Positions 61,963 through 64,000 of a DNA stretch of 64,000 nt are shown one piece after another; the stretch's first letter is position 1, and the number at the start of each line of letters is the position of its first letter. Origin of the DNA: Marifrigoribacter sp047730175 (GTDB taxonomy: Bacteria; Bacteroidota; Bacteroidia; Flavobacteriales; Flavobacteriaceae); NCBI RefSeq assembly GCF_047730175.1, contig NZ_CP159833.1, positions 806,001 through 870,000 of the forward strand. Reading direction: 5' to 3'. Under the pieces are notes generated by a model. That model saw only the letters and a list, made by a program, of their open reading frames with translations. It was not told where the DNA came from and did not search any database. The position numbers were made by a program, and so were the translations under genes.

Positions 61963-64000
61963 TTATTTCAGTGTTTTCTTAACGGCAACTTCTCTAAAAG
62001 ATTCAACAATGTCACCTTCTTTAATATCATTGTAGTTTTTCACTTGCATACCACAATCATATCCTTTAGCAACTTCTTTAGCATCGTCTTTAAATCGTTT
62101 TAATGAAGATAATTCACCTGTGTAAACTACAACACCTTCTCTTATTAATCGAATACCTGAATCTCTTATAATTTTTCCGTTTAACACCATACAACCAGCA
62201 ATTGTACCAACTTTAGAGATTTTAAAGGTTTCTCTAATTTCGGCAGTACCAGTAATCTCTTCTTTCATTTCAGGAGATAACATTCCTTCCATGGCATCTT
62301 TAAGATCGTTTATTGCATCATAAATGATTGAATACATTCTAATATCAATTTCTTCTTTTTCTGCAATCTGACGTGCATTACCCATTGGGCGTACATTAAA
62401 TCCGATAATAATTGCATCAGAAGCTGAAGCAAGTAGCACATCACTTTCAGTAATAGCACCTACTGCTTTATGTATAATATTTACTTGTATTTCTTCCGTA
62501 GAAAGTTTTTGGAAAGAATCTGTTAATGCTTCTACTGAACCATCAACATCACCTTTCAGAATTATATTTAATTCTTTGAAATCACCAAGAGCAATACGTC
62601 TTCCAATCTCATCCAGTGTAATATGTCGTTGCGTTCTAACTGATTGCTCACGTTGTAATTGTGTACGTTTTGTCGCAATTGTTTTTGCTTCACGTTCATC
62701 TTCAAACACATTAAACTTATCACCTGCTTGTGGCGCTCCATCTAAACCTAATATTGAAATAGGTGTTGATGGTCCAGCTTCATTTACTTTATTTCCTCGC
62801 TCATCATGCATGGCTTTTACTTTACCACTGTTTTGACCTGCAAGTACATAATCACCCACTTTTAATGTTCCTCCTAATACTAGTATGGTTGAAACATATC
62901 CACGTCCTTTATCTAAGAATGCTTCCACGACAGAACCGTTAGCCATCTTATCTGGATTAGCTTTTAATTCTAATAACTCAGCTTCTAATAATACTTTTTC
63001 TAAAAGCTCATCAACTCCTTCTCCTGTTTTAGCTGAAATATCATGCGATTGTATTTTACCTCCCCAGTCTTCTACTAAGAGATTCATAGTCGCTAAACCT
63101 TGTTTAATTTTTTCTGGATTTGAAGCATCTCTATCAATTTTATTGATAGCAAATACCATAGGAACACCCGCTGCTTGCGCATGACTAATTGCCTCTTTTG
63201 TTTGAGGCATAATATCGTCATCAGCTGCAATTACAATAATTGCTAAATCGGTTACCTGAGTACCTCTTGCACGCATCGCTGTAAAAGCTTCGTGACCTGG
63301 AGTGTCTAAGAATGTGATACTTTCTCCGTTTTCTAGACTTACATTATAAGCTCCTATATGTTGTGTAATTCCACCAGATTCACCTGCGATTACGTTTTCT
63401 TTTCTAATATAATCCAGTAAAGATGTTTTACCGTGATCAACGTGACCCATTACTGTAACAATAGGAGCACGAGGTTTTAAATCTTCAGCTGAATCTTCTT
63501 CTACTTGAACAGCTTCTTCAATATCTGAAGTAATAAATTCTACTTCAAAACCAAATTCTTCTGCAACAATTGAAAGAGTTTCTGCGTCTAAACGTTGGTT
63601 CATTGTCACCATCATTCCCAATGACATACATGTGGAAATAATGTTGGTAACAGGAAGATCCATCATGGTAGCTAATTCACTAACCGTTACAAATTCTGTA
63701 ACTTTAATTAATTTACTATCGCTTTCTTGTTGCGCTATTTCCTCCTCAGTTTTCTGACGATGTATATCTCTTTTTTCACGTCGGTATTTAGCCCCTTTCT
63801 TTTTGGAACCTTTTCCTTGTAATTTTTCTAATGTTTCTCTTACTTGTTTTTGCACTTCAGCTTCACTAGGTTCTTCTTTAGGAACATTTGTTCTAGCTGG
63901 GACTCTATTATTTTGGCTATATTTTGCTCCACCTGCTGAAGGGCTTTTACTAATACGACGCCTTTTACTTCTTTTCTCCTTATTTACATCTTCCTTTTTA
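61963..64000 (-). CDS. infB: Translation initiation factor IF-2, N-terminus truncated by the window edge
   Basis: The frame is open to the window end, so the true start lies beyond 64000; a GTG at 63855 is internal. The visible N-terminal part is a basic low-complexity region (KKKGAKYRREKRDIHRQK). An IF2_N domain follows (VTVSELATMMDLPVTNIIST), then the GTPase with P-loop GHVDHGKTSLLD, LDTPGHEAFTAMRARG and NKIDRD. Beta-barrel domains II and IV and the fMet-tRNA-binding C-terminus complete it (for example RFKDDAKEVAKGYDCGMQVK). It promotes initiator tRNA binding to the 30S subunit. About 680 residues are in view. Confidence 0.97.
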   Translation of the reverse strand, partial: KKEDVNKEKRSKRRRISKSPSAGGAKYSQNNRVPARTNVPKEEPSEAEVQKQVRETLEKLQGKGSKKKGAKYRREKRDIHRQKTEEEIAQQESDSKLIKVTEFVTVSELATMMDLPVTNIISTCMSLGMMVTMNQRLDAETLSIVAEEFGFEVEFITSDIEEAVQVEEDSAEDLKPRAPIVTVMGHVDHGKTSLLDYIRKENVIAGESGGITQHIGAYNVSLENGESITFLDTPGHEAFTAMRARGTQVTDLAIIVIAADDDIMPQTKEAISHAQAAGVPMVFAINKIDRDASNPEKIKQGLATMNLLVEDWGGKIQSHDISAKTGEGVDELLEKVLLEAELLELKANPDKMANGSVVEAFLDKGRGYVSTILVLGGTLKVGDYVLAGQNSGKVKAMHDERGNKVNEAGPSTPISILGLDGAPQAGDKFNVFEDEREAKTIATKRTQLQREQSVRTQRHITLDEIGRRIALGDFKELNIILKGDVDGSVEALTDSFQKLSTEEIQVNIIHKAVGAITESDVLLASASDAIIIGFNVRPMGNARQIAEKEEIDIRMYSIIYDAINDLKDAMEGMLSPEMKEEITGTAEIRETFKISKVGTIAGCMVLNGKIIRDSGIRLIREGVVVYTGELSSLKRFKDDAKEVAKGYDCGMQVKNYNDIKEGDIVESFREVAVKKTLK

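Overview
The window reads as a chromosome segment from a marine-type member of the Flavobacteriaceae (Bacteroidota). The evidence is AT-rich sequence, start codons without visible Shine-Dalgarno motifs, promoter-like TAnnTTTG boxes, type IX secretion and gliding genes (SprA, a PorP/SprF protein, a giant adhesin with a type B sorting domain), and a complete alternative complex III locus next to cytochrome c oxidase genes. I see no rRNA, tRNA, CRISPR, insertion sequence or phage gene. No gene-free gap exceeds about 300 bases.

Layout. 1-4.1 kb (+): outer membrane biogenesis and cell wall (bamA 3' end, two Skp/OmpH chaperones, murI). 4.1-7.0 kb (-): a LytS/LytTR-type two-component pair with a TPR sensor. 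7.2-8.4 kb (+): a VWA lipoprotein. 8.4-16 kb (-): a type IX adhesin of about 2170 residues plus its PorP/SprF partner. 16-21.7 kb (+): an Nfu iron-sulfur protein, a DUF255 thioredoxin-like lipoprotein, and three tandem paralogs of an unassigned secreted family, followed by a probable frameshifted small secreted-peptide gene. 21.9-29.8 kb (-): a tripartite ABC efflux operon (ATPase, two permeases, two adaptors, TolC) ending in tsaB. 29.9-35 kb (-): oxidase assembly and subunit genes in two transcription units (a SCO-like protein, SCO, DUF420, a CxxC mini-protein; then ctaB, two subunit III-type proteins, subunit IV). 35-39 kb (-): a RemB-like outer membrane protein and two TonB proteins, all three sharing one TonB-C-like module. 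39-47.7 kb (-): vanZ-like, gcvH, sprA, ruvA. 47.8-49.8 kb (-): queG and ruvB. 49.9-61.3 kb (-): actABCDEF-coxBA. 61.5 kb (+): a SPOR protein. 62-64 kb (-): infB, truncated by the window end.

How the genes work together. ActA-F should oxidise menaquinol and pass electrons to the caa3-type oxidase. Its subunits I and II are encoded directly behind ActF, while subunits III/IV, the haem O synthase and the copper-delivery proteins lie about 15-20 kb away. SprA forms the type IX translocon pore, through which the 2170-residue adhesin would be exported and then held by the PorP/SprF protein. BamA and the Skp proteins supply the outer membrane barrel assembly route that SprA, PorP, TolC and RemB need.

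Most of the window is conserved core biology. The less explained parts are the three-gene secreted family with the frameshifted peptide gene, the TonB-C module placed at the N-terminus of a barrel protein, a SCO paralog without copper ligands, and the internal block duplications in the adhesin gene.
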